Shown piece by piece: positions 18,993 to 26,393 of a DNA stretch of 44,597 bases (its first letter is position 1; each line of letters opens with the position of its first letter). Location: the NCBI GenBank assembly GCA_031274295.1, contig JAISQI010000069.1:1-44597 (forward strand), written 5' to 3'. A model generated the notes under the pieces. That model saw only the letters and a program-made list of their open reading frames with translations, did not search any database and was not told where the DNA came from. A program made the translations under genes and the position numbers. The stretch comes from Holosporaceae bacterium (GTDB lineage Bacteria > Pseudomonadota > Alphaproteobacteria > UBA3830).

Positions 18993-19961
18993 TTAACTGC
19001 CTTTTTCAATAAGCTGAAATATTGCGTCAATGGAATTCTTCCATGCAATTTTTACCGATATAGCCGTTATAACATCATGATATTTGGAAGGAATGCGCAT
19101 AAGATCCTTTTTAGTTGTGAGCAGCTGCGCTTTCTTAGATTTAGCTTCTGATATCAGATAATTTAAATCTTTTTCAGAGAATGGATAATGATCTGGAAAA
19201 GTTATTTTTTTCACGACATTTAAGCCTGCCAGGGAGTTGAAAAATTTATCTGGATATCCTATCCCGCAAAAAGCCACGATGTCTTCTTTGATTTGAGGAA
19301 AATTCTGCTGAATTTCTCCTAAAAACACATGAATATCGTTACCAATGAAGCGAGGTCTATGTGGACATTTACCTAAAACTATTATTCCATTAATATCTGA
19401 TTTTATTCTATCAAAATTCAAACGATTAGGACCAAGTGGAAACATTTCGCCATTTCCGCATCCTTGTTCTTCATCTATTACTATTAATTTTATATCTGGT
19501 TTTAAAAATTTCTGTGTAATTCCATCATCGAGAATTAGAAAATCAAAATCATTCTGTTCTGCCAGTTTAGCGCTTTTGGATCGATCTTTGCCGACATATA
19601 CTGGTACTGAATATGATAACAATAGAGGTTCGTCACCTACGTCTTTGTAGGAGTGAATTTTATTATTTACCAGTAATGTTTCTTTTGATAATCTCCCGAA
19701 GCCTCTGCTTAGAACGGCTACTTTTTTATTTTTTGTTTTTAAAATTTCACAAATTGATTGCACAAGCATTGTTTTTCCAGAACCGCCAACTGTTATTCCT
19801 CCAACGGCTATAACTTTTATAGACGAAGCTTTATAATGATAATCTTTTCGATAGTTTTTTGTGGAAATGTACGAATAAATATTCGCAATAGGTTTCAAAA
19901 TTATTTTTTGTAAGATGCTGGGATTTTTATGCCAAAATTTTGGTGTTTTAAAAAAAATCAT
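18993..19961 (-). CDS. lpxK: tetraacyldisaccharide 4'-kinase LpxK
   Basis: A 322-residue LpxK of usual size. The P-loop GGITVGGSGKT is at residues 54-64 (K63, T64), followed by AVLSRGFGR, a VGDEPLLLS segment and the DDGITQKF motif, where most homologues have DDG.Q. It phosphorylates the lipid A disaccharide at the 4' position on the inner membrane face. It overlaps the upstream MFS gene by four bases and is close to trkH, so all are probably co-transcribed. With the MsbA-type exporter it indicates that this organism makes lipid A. Confidence 0.95.
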   Translation of the reverse strand: MIFFKTPKFWHKNPSILQKIILKPIANIYSYISTKNYRKDYHYKASSIKVIAVGGITVGGSGKTMLVQSICEILKTKNKKVAVLSRGFGRLSKETLLVNNKIHSYKDVGDEPLLLSYSVPVYVGKDRSKSAKLAEQNDFDFLILDDGITQKFLKPDIKLIVIDEEQGCGNGEMFPLGPNRLNFDRIKSDINGIIVLGKCPHRPRFIGNDIHVFLGEIQQNFPQIKEDIVAFCGIGYPDKFFNSLAGLNVVKKITFPDHYPFSEKDLNYLISEAKSKKAQLLTTKKDLMRIPSKYHDVITAISVKIAWKNSIDAIFQLIEKGS

Positions 19962-21295
19962 AGTTTCGATGGGGATTTATATTTTTTTATAATTAGTATC
20001 CTTATAAAGCACAGAGCTAAAAAAGAAAAAAACATGCTGTACATAAAAATATAGATACTTCCGTATTTATCCCAGATTTTTCCCCCAATAAATGAAGCAA
20101 GAAAATACGCTATTCCAAGTACGAAAAAATATACCCCCATGGCTGTAGCTCTTAAATGAACATCTACGCGTTCGCTGATTAATGACAGGAATAATCCTTG
20201 TATAGCGGTCATCTGTCCTCCCCATAGAAAAGCTCCGGTGTAAACGCTTAGGATTTGGTAATTTTCCATGAATATAGCTGATATAAACGAAATATTTGCA
20301 ACAATCATCAAAATTATGCATACAACCATTAGTCTTCTTTTTCCATGTATATCGGCTAAAACCCCAATTACGAACGACAATAACACTTGTCCAACGCTGA
20401 CAAATGAACTTACGGTTCCCGATAAAGACGTTGGCAGGAAGATATTTGCATATAGTGGGAACATATGCTCACTAAAATGTCCCATTTCAAAAATTAAAGC
20501 CAGGAGAATTGTTTTCCAAAAATAAATATCGAGTGATTTTAGATATTTTCTTTTAAATGGATTTTCATGTCTTAACTTTTTATTCGAAATACCAGCTAGT
20601 TCGCGTGGAGTTTTTACCTTACTTAGACAAAGGATTGCTATAATTGCTGGAATAACAGCGCATATAAAAATAAGTCTGTAGCTATTATTCGTTAAGCACA
20701 TTATTTGTACCGCTATTAATGTTCCGGAAAGACTCCCGATAGTTTTCATGGATCTGCTGAACCCAAACGATCTTGCACGAAATTTTACGGGGCTTAAATC
20801 CGCTATTAATGCATCCCTTGGAGTAGCTTGTACTCCATTGCCTATTCTTTCCAATGACTGCACAAATAGTATTGACCACCAAGAGCTAGCAACTGCGATC
20901 AAAGATCTCGCAAAAAGCGTGATAAAACATCCTACATATAAAATCATTTTTCTTTCTTTTAGAAAGTCGCTAATTGGTCCTGAAAAAGCGCGTGCTATAA
21001 ATGCAATACATTCGACTATTCCATCCATGAGAGTGATATCAGAAGTATTGGCCCCAAGCTCGTTTTTTAAAAACAAGCTGAACTGGCTATAGACCATCGT
21101 CGTAGATATTCCAAGAAACATCCCAAATAAGGAAACTGCAAAAACACCATTTGGAAGATTTTTAAACGCAAAAAAAAAGCCATTTTTACAATGGCTACTA
21201 TCTGGATTTTTTTCTTGATTTTTTATGTTTAGAGCCACAGATACTATCGTATTTTCCTTCTCATTGTCTGAGGATTTCTCCACTATTTTCTCCAA
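19958..21295 (-). CDS. major facilitator superfamily transporter
   Basis: A 445-residue MFS protein with about twelve membrane segments after a hydrophilic 50-residue N-terminus. The loop 2-3 signature is present as GPISDFLKERKMI and a second half-repeat as GVLADIHGKRRLM. The segment RIGNGVQATPRDALIADLSP resembles drug and phosphate-type efflux carriers. The substrate is unknown. It is the first gene of the operon ending in fabD, and its stop overlaps the lpxK start. Intracellular alphaproteobacteria often carry many such permeases; a specific role in lipid A biosynthesis is only suggested by the neighbours. Confidence 0.85.
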   Translation of the reverse strand: MEKIVEKSSDNEKENTIVSVALNIKNQEKNPDSSHCKNGFFFAFKNLPNGVFAVSLFGMFLGISTTMVYSQFSLFLKNELGANTSDITLMDGIVECIAFIARAFSGPISDFLKERKMILYVGCFITLFARSLIAVASSWWSILFVQSLERIGNGVQATPRDALIADLSPVKFRARSFGFSRSMKTIGSLSGTLIAVQIMCLTNNSYRLIFICAVIPAIIAILCLSKVKTPRELAGISNKKLRHENPFKRKYLKSLDIYFWKTILLALIFEMGHFSEHMFPLYANIFLPTSLSGTVSSFVSVGQVLLSFVIGVLADIHGKRRLMVVCIILMIVANISFISAIFMENYQILSVYTGAFLWGGQMTAIQGLFLSLISERVDVHLRATAMGVYFFVLGIAYFLASFIGGKIWDKYGSIYIFMYSMFFSFLALCFIRILIIKKYKSPSKL

Positions 21296-21474
21296 AACGA
21301 TTTCTCAAGCTTATACAATAATAGAAAAAAAGTCCAATAGAAAACGCTAGTCGGCGTTTATCATACATGTCGCGAAATGCTGAAGATTTTATAGATATTT
21401 TGCGATAACCAATGTTGATCCAAAATTAATTTGTAGTACTAGTTATCATACTGGTAAAGGAATTTTTAATTGGT

Positions 21475-21480
21475 TATAAT
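21475..21480 (+). promoter_or_regulatory. candidate -10 box for the mlaC-like to dapA run
   Basis: A perfect TATAAT lies 15 bases before the first ATG and 30 bases before the better start at 21510. No good -35 is found 16-18 bases upstream (best match TGGTAA). It may be an activator-dependent or extended promoter. Confidence 0.35.
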
Positions 21481-21494
21481 CATCCCGTAAATTT

Positions 21495-22190
21495 ATGAAG
21501 ATTGGGGTCATGTGTAAAATTCGATTTTATTCTCTTTTTATAGTTTTTGGGTTGTTGGCGGTTGATATATTAGTGGCAGAAAACGCCACTGTGAAAACAT
21601 CCGAAGTAAAAATGAATCATTCTGAACTCTGCCGAAATTTCGTCAAAAATCTCGGCAATAGTGCTATTGAGATAATTAATATTCCGGAAATAACAGAAGA
21701 AGAAGTTATAAAAAAATTCACGGATATAGTAGAATCAAATTTCGCCGTAGATTCTATGGCGAAGTTTTCTCTTGGGAGACACAATCGGCTCCTTACTACG
21801 CTTCAGAAAAAAGATTTTCTATATTGTTTTATAAATATGTTAATAAAATTATATGTCTCTAATTTTAGAGAATACAAAACAGCGAAATTTAACATCGTTA
21901 GCGTCAAAAAAAAGGCTAAATCTCATTATCTAATCGATAGCAAAGTATCAATTTCCGGGAAAAAGGATACTATAATTACTTGGTTTGTTCTTTGTAAGAA
22001 TGGGACGCCTAAAATTTATAATGCGGTTCTAAATGAAGTTAGTATGGGGCAAATATTACGCGCAGAAATACAGGGAAGTATTGCCGAAAAAGGCTTGGAT
22101 AAATTCATGAAAGAATTTAAAAATAAATACCCACCAAATCATAATGCTGAATTAGAAGTAAAAATGAATTCAAAAATAAAGCATGAGTAA
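21495..22190 (+). CDS. MlaC/Ttg2D-like phospholipid-binding protein
   Basis: A 231-residue exported protein. After the signal peptide (hydrophobic run [14 protein letters not shown]) the body follows the MlaC pattern: a helical first half with [19 protein letters not shown] and [24 protein letters not shown], and a sheet second half with [18 protein letters not shown]. MlaC shuttles phospholipids between the outer and inner membranes. The rest of the Mla complex is not nearby. The ATG at 21510 (MCKIRFYSL) may be the true start because it leaves a standard signal peptide and has GGGG before it. It overlaps dut by eight bases. Confidence 0.75.
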   Translation: MKIGVMCKIRFYSLFIVFGLLAVDILVAENATVKTSEVKMNHSELCRNFVKNLGNSAIEIINIPEITEEEVIKKFTDIVESNFAVDSMAKFSLGRHNRLLTTLQKKDFLYCFINMLIKLYVSNFREYKTAKFNIVSVKKKAKSHYLIDSKVSISGKKDTIITWFVLCKNGTPKIYNAVLNEVSMGQILRAEIQGSIAEKGLDKFMKEFKNKYPPNHNAELEVKMNSKIKHE

Positions 22191-22644
22191 CGCGGCCAAT
22201 ATGCATGTCTCTCTTAAAATTCTAGAAAATGCCTCGGAGTTTGAGCTCCCTTCCTATGCAACGGCAGGAAGTGCGGGGGTGGATTTACGAGCTGCCATTT
22301 TTGAAGATATTATTTTAAAAAAAAACGAAAGAAAACTAATTCCCACAGGGATTGTCATAGCAATTCCGCAGGGATATAACGCTGAAATTCGACCAAGATC
22401 AGGACTCGCGTATAAAAATGGAATTACAGTTTTAAATTCTCCGGGAACTATCGACAGCGATTATCGTGGTGAGATAGGGGTTTTACTTATCAATTTGGGA
22501 GACATTAATTTTATAATAAAGCGGGGAATGAGAATTGCTCAATTGATTGTGCAGAAATGCGAAACAATTATCTGGAATGTGGTAGATTCATTAGAGGAAA
22601 CACACAGAGCGGAAGGTGGTTATGGCTCTACAGGAATTAAATAA
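22183..22644 (+). CDS. dut: dUTP diphosphatase
   Basis: A 153-residue trimeric-type dUTPase with all five motifs: [27 protein letters not shown] (with the catalytic Asp), RIAQLIV and a C-terminal [10 protein letters not shown]. It hydrolyses dUTP to dUMP to keep uracil out of DNA. The start overlaps the mlaC-like gene by eight bases; a second ATG six codons later (MHVSLKIL) could also serve. bamD follows nine bases after its stop. Confidence 0.97.
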   Translation: MSNAANMHVSLKILENASEFELPSYATAGSAGVDLRAAIFEDIILKKNERKLIPTGIVIAIPQGYNAEIRPRSGLAYKNGITVLNSPGTIDSDYRGEIGVLLINLGDINFIIKRGMRIAQLIVQKCETIIWNVVDSLEETHRAEGGYGSTGIK

Positions 22645-22653
22645 GAGGCAATT

Positions 22654-23391
22654 ATGAAGAAATATGTTTTGAAAATATTAGGCTGTTTGTTAGTTATTAG
22701 TTGTACCTCTCAAAAGGAAGATTTTAAAAATCGTACCGTGGAGAGCATATATAAAAAAGCTAATTCGTTACTGAAGACGGGAGAATATACCGAAGCAGCA
22801 TCTGAATTTAAGGATATCGAGACTTTATTTCCATATTCTTCAAGGGCAAGCGAAGGACAGATATTGGCTGCCTACTGTTATTTTTGCGCATCTAATTACC
22901 TTGATGCCACAAGGGAAATCGAGGTGTTTCTCAGATATCATCCGTCTCATGAATTGGTTCCCTATGCTATGTATCTGAGAGCAATGTGTATATATGTACA
23001 GGTTGCCTCTGTTGGAAGAGATTCTAAAGTAGCAATTGATGCAAAACATGCTTTTATAGAATTGGCCAATAAGTTTCCCAATTCCAAATATGCTCAAGAT
23101 TCTTTAAAAAGAGTTGTGATATTGGATGATATCATAGCTGCCCACGAAGTAATGATAGGCAGGTATTATCAAAAAAACAAAAGCTTTTTATCCGCGATAA
23201 GTAGATATATATTCGTAATAAGTCAGTTGCCTCACACCAATTACGCAAAGGAAGCCCTTTATAGGATTGTAGAATGCTGCAATTCACTTGGTTTATACGA
23301 AGATGCTAAAAATATTAACAAAATTTTGGAAACAGAACATGCAAATTCTTCTTGGACTAAAAAAGCAAAACTTTTGATGAAAAAAAATTGA
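22654..23391 (+). CDS. bamD: outer-membrane assembly lipoprotein BamD
   Basis: A 245-residue lipoprotein with lipobox VISC and acylated C17. The body is made of TPR-like helical repeats: ESIYKKANSLLKTGEYTEAA, LFPYSSRASEGQILAAYCYF, FLRYHPSHELVPYAMYLRA, then KYAQDSLKRVVILDD and GRYYQKNKSFLSAISRY. This is the BamD (ComL) arrangement, an essential partner of BamA in inserting beta-barrel proteins. GAGG precedes the ATG. It is in the same run as dut and the MlaC-like gene, both envelope or housekeeping genes. Confidence 0.93.
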   Translation: MKKYVLKILGCLLVISCTSQKEDFKNRTVESIYKKANSLLKTGEYTEAASEFKDIETLFPYSSRASEGQILAAYCYFCASNYLDATREIEVFLRYHPSHELVPYAMYLRAMCIYVQVASVGRDSKVAIDAKHAFIELANKFPNSKYAQDSLKRVVILDDIIAAHEVMIGRYYQKNKSFLSAISRYIFVISQLPHTNYAKEALYRIVECCNSLGLYEDAKNINKILETEHANSSWTKKAKLLMKKN

Positions 23392-23423
23392 CGTTTTTAA
23401 TATTTAAATAAGGTTTTTTTGAT

Positions 23424-23606
23424 ATGAATGTAAATATTACTGAAGTAGAACAAGAGCATTTTTCCATAGAGGTTGTTGTCGTGCCCTACTCGAACATAGA
23501 AATAACCCATGTCAATGACAACGCTAGACCAGTAAAAATTACTGTGACTAAAATTATTGTTTGGATTGTTATAGTTGCCATGATAGTAGCTTTATTTGTT
23601 ATTTAA
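23424..23606 (+). CDS. small tail-anchored membrane protein
   Basis: A 60-residue protein with a hydrophilic N-terminal ~40 residues and a single C-terminal membrane segment (KIIVWIVIVAMIVALFVI) ending at the last residue, so it would be tail-anchored. I recognise no family. It sits 32 bases after bamD and 105 before dapA. An AAGG lies rather far upstream of the ATG. A role in envelope stability is possible but not shown. Confidence 0.45.
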   Translation: MNVNITEVEQEHFSIEVVVVPYSNIEITHVNDNARPVKITVTKIIVWIVIVAMIVALFVI

Positions 23607-23711
23607 TGTATATATTATAGCCTATAAAAATTCACATTGTTTCACCGTGTATAAAATGATTAAATGTGCAGAAGTATTAGTTTAGAATGATCTTTACTAG
23701 GAAGGTGAAAA

Positions 23712-24590
23712 ATGTTGGAAGGCTATATAGTCGCCGTTGTCAGTCCATTTAAAAATAAAAAAATAGACACATCGGCATTCGAAAGGTATATAAATTATAT
23801 TATAAATTCTGGTATTTCGGGGATTGTTGTTTGCGGATCCACCGGGGAATCTTTGTCATTATCCAATCAGGAAAAAGTGGAATTAGTAAAAATCGCTTCA
23901 GAAATCAATCGGGGAAAAGTTAAATTGATTGGCGGAGTAATCGATCCAGTTACTGATAATTGCGTGGAATTTATCAAAAAGACAGAGGAATACGTTGATT
24001 ATTTTCTTTGTATTTGTCCGTTTTATATAAAGCCATCGCAACAGCAAATACACGATCACTTTAAAAAATTGAATGACTCAACGCGTCGTGGAATAGTTTT
24101 ATATAATAATCCAGGAAGGGTAGGGACTAGCATTGGTTGGGATGTTTTTAGAAAACTTTGCGATTTGAAAAATATAATAGCCGTTAAAGAGTGCGCGTCA
24201 GATTTATCGAGGTTTTCACTATGGCGTCCTATGGTTAAAGAGAATTTTTCTTTTTTAACAGGAAATGATGACATCGCTTGTGGAGCGCTCGCTATGGGAG
24301 CCAGTGGAATTATATCCGTAAGTGCTAACGTTGCTCCCGGCTTGTGTGTAGATATGTATGATGCATTTAGAAAAAACGACATTAAAAAATTTGGAATATT
24401 AAGAGATACATTAGCTCCTTTGCATGAACTTATGTTTGTTGAGCCTAGTCCCGCTCCCGTCAAATATGCGCTGAGCAAATTGGGTTTTATATCCGATGAA
24501 TTGCGAGAGCCTCTATCTTCTATAAGCGCAGAATTGCGAAAAAAAATAGATACTCTGCTGGAGAGATTGGAGATATTCTCTAATGGCTGA
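23712..24590 (+). CDS. dapA: 4-hydroxy-tetrahydrodipicolinate synthase DapA
   Basis: A 292-residue DapA of usual length: the active-site GSTGES loop lies at 42-47, catalytic Tyr in VLYNNPGR at 131, and the Schiff-base lysine K159 in AVKEC. The barrel ends with FVEPSPAPVKYALSKLG. It condenses pyruvate with aspartate semialdehyde, the first committed step to diaminopimelate and lysine. It has AGGAAGG before its ATG and overlaps smpB by eight bases, a coupling also seen in other alphaproteobacteria. dapE is at 6975. Confidence 0.96.
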   Translation: MLEGYIVAVVSPFKNKKIDTSAFERYINYIINSGISGIVVCGSTGESLSLSNQEKVELVKIASEINRGKVKLIGGVIDPVTDNCVEFIKKTEEYVDYFLCICPFYIKPSQQQIHDHFKKLNDSTRRGIVLYNNPGRVGTSIGWDVFRKLCDLKNIIAVKECASDLSRFSLWRPMVKENFSFLTGNDDIACGALAMGASGIISVSANVAPGLCVDMYDAFRKNDIKKFGILRDTLAPLHELMFVEPSPAPVKYALSKLGFISDELREPLSSISAELRKKIDTLLERLEIFSNG

Positions 24591-25041
24591 ATATACTGAA
24601 ATTGGCCACAATCGCCGTGCAAATTATGACTATGAAATTCTTGAAAAAATAGAGGCTGGAATAGTTTTACGCGGAAGCGAAGTCAAATCTCTTCGTATAC
24701 ATAAAGTTAATCTGACCGACGCCTATGCAGGATTATCTAAAGATTGTGAAGTTTTTATTTATCAAATGCATATTCCAGAATATGCCCTGGCCAATCGCTT
24801 GAATCACGATCCCAAGAGAGCGCGCAAACTCCTTTTGAAGAAGAAACAAATTTCAAGACTAATTGGACAGTTAAAAAAAGGAGGATTCTCTCTAGTGCCA
24901 GTTAGTATTTATTTTAATGAAAAAGGATTTATAAAAATTTCTCTCGGATTAGGAAAAGGCAAGAAGACAATTGATAAACGAGAAGCAATTAAAGAACGGG
25001 AATGGAATAGAGAAAAATCGAGATTATTGAAAAAAAGATGA
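24583..25041 (+). CDS. smpB: SsrA-binding protein SmpB
   Basis: A 152-residue SmpB. The N-terminus NRRANYDYEILEKIEAG-IVLRGSEVKSLR is diagnostic of the OB-fold, and the basic C-terminal tail with KGKKTIDKREAIKEREW follows the family. It brings tmRNA to stalled ribosomes. Its start lies inside the dapA end. The tmRNA gene is not found in this window. The next gene is convergent. Confidence 0.97.
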   Translation: MAEYTEIGHNRRANYDYEILEKIEAGIVLRGSEVKSLRIHKVNLTDAYAGLSKDCEVFIYQMHIPEYALANRLNHDPKRARKLLLKKKQISRLIGQLKKGGFSLVPVSIYFNEKGFIKISLGLGKGKKTIDKREAIKEREWNREKSRLLKKR

Positions 25042-25101
25042 ATATTTGTTTCCAAAAAAATTTTCAACAAATCAACAATGGACCCATTGAAAATTGAATT
25101 T

Positions 25102-25542
25102 TTATGGACGTTTGGGGGATACAAAATCCCATTTTTGGCATTCAAATGATTGCATTGATTTCAATTGGTTAAAAAAACGGCGTATGCTTGTCAGGTCTTC
25201 TATACAGATCGCATCGGAGCTATAGTGCATCAATTGCCCTATAATCTCTTCGTTAGTCATGTTCTTTGTAAGTACAGTTGATTCTTGAATACGTAGGAAC
25301 TTATATTCCCTTAATGTGGAGATGTCTGTTTTCTTCCTCAATATGAAAGATGAGAAGTTTTCATTTTTCAATCTTACGATTACTGGAACTCCTTCGACTA
25401 AAATCCCAGAACCATCTTCATCACGTTGACATGGAATAATAAGACATTTGACATTTTCTACAGTTCTATCTTGTGGAGCAGTGTTCATGCTTTCACTGTA
25501 TCCGCATCCCAACAACATAGACAAACATATTATTTTTTTCAT
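25102..25542 (-). CDS. hypothetical small lipoprotein
   Basis: A ~146-residue exported protein. The ATG at 25542 is chosen over the earlier one at 25599 because AAGGAAA precedes it and the product then starts with a standard lipoprotein signal, MKKIICLSMLLGCGYS, with Cys at 12. The body has two-part character: a beta-like part (LVEGVPVIVRLKNENFSSFIL) and a helical C-terminus (MTNEEIIGQLMHY, SIRRFFNQLKSM). I recognise no family. It lies in a patch of three genes for exported proteins of unknown function (25102-29243). Confidence 0.6.
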   Translation of the reverse strand: MKKIICLSMLLGCGYSESMNTAPQDRTVENVKCLIIPCQRDEDGSGILVEGVPVIVRLKNENFSSFILRKKTDISTLREYKFLRIQESTVLTKNMTNEEIIGQLMHYSSDAICIEDLTSIRRFFNQLKSMQSFECQKWDFVSPKRP

Positions 25543-25599
25543 TTTTATTTCCTTTTCTAAAAATATCACCTTGTAACACCTTCCTATCACTCCTATCAA

Positions 25600-25876
25600 T
25601 ATTATTTTTTAATATTTTTTCCAAACGCTTTTTATATGAATTTGCTATTTTTATTTATAAAGAACATTTCAAGGGGAGCATTTTTTATGTGGACGAAAAG
25701 GGCGGAGCATTTGGTAAAATTGCAAGTCTTTTTACATTGAAGCAGAAGCTCTGCATAATGGCGGCGAAGAAATCTTCATCCATCCACAGTTAATGTACTG
25801 AATATTTAAGAGTTATGAATATCATTGACGTACACATTCTTCATTTTATTATAAAATGAAGAATGTGCTTTAATAT
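25600..25876. other. non-coding gap with possible gene remnants
   Basis: This 277-base gap has no complete gene. Around 25680-25800 the sequence has coding-like composition with short open pieces in different frames (for example GGEEIFIHPQLMY in one frame), which suggests decay of a former gene, but I cannot identify it. A strong hairpin follows at 25833. Confidence 0.3.
25833..25867. repeat. 16-bp perfect palindrome with three-base loop
   Basis: CACATTCTTCATTTTA (25833-25848), loop TTA, and the exact complementary arm (25852-25867). It lies ten bases after the stop of the minus-strand gene at 25877. It may end transcription, but there is no T-run on either side. It could also be a repeat family or a remnant end of a mobile element. 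Confidence 0.6.
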
Positions 25877-26206
25877 TTAAAGTGCTTTTATTTGTGTTGC
25901 AAGATCCCGCAGTTGTTGCTTTAAAGCATTCATTTCCTGCGCATCGTAGGACTTCCTTTGTTTTTGTAATTTCTTAATAATATCTTGTAAATCACCACTC
26001 AGGAACAGTGCTGCTCTTTTACTTCCAGATCCGCTTCTTTCAATAGCATTTTGTGCTTCTTTGAGTTTTACACTTAGGCGATCCGCGAATCTAAGCTCAT
26101 CGTCGACGATACTCTGTGGATCTTTATTAGACATAGATGCAGCAAAAGACTCACATTCAAGCGTTAACATGAAAACTGAAAAAATGAGATAGTATATTTT
26201 ATTCAT
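25877..26206 (-). CDS. hypothetical exported helical protein
   Basis: A 109-residue protein. The signal peptide (MNKIYYLIFSVFMLTLECESFAAS) has a likely cleavage after FAA. The mature part is nearly all helix, with charged coiled-coil-like runs (DRLSVKLKEAQNAIER, QDIIKKLQKQRKSYDAQEMN, LKQQLRDLATQIKAL). I recognise no family. AGGAGG lies just before the ATG, a strong ribosome-binding site. The gene is divergent from the large ankyrin protein, 187 bases away, and both are exported, so a shared role is possible though not shown. Confidence 0.65.
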   Translation of the reverse strand: MNKIYYLIFSVFMLTLECESFAASMSNKDPQSIVDDELRFADRLSVKLKEAQNAIERSGSGSKRAALFLSGDLQDIIKKLQKQRKSYDAQEMNALKQQLRDLATQIKAL

Positions 26207-26393
26207 AATATTTCCTCCTTTGGTTTATTATCTGTTCATAATGATGAAAAATGATTAATTTTTTATTAAATTTAAAAATTAAAATTTAGATTATTTAAAA
26301 TTTTTTATTAATTTTTATTTAATTGTTAAAATGTAACATTACTAGCGAGTTATTCTCTTCCTAAAATAAAATAGCCGCGGATTGGAGGATATT

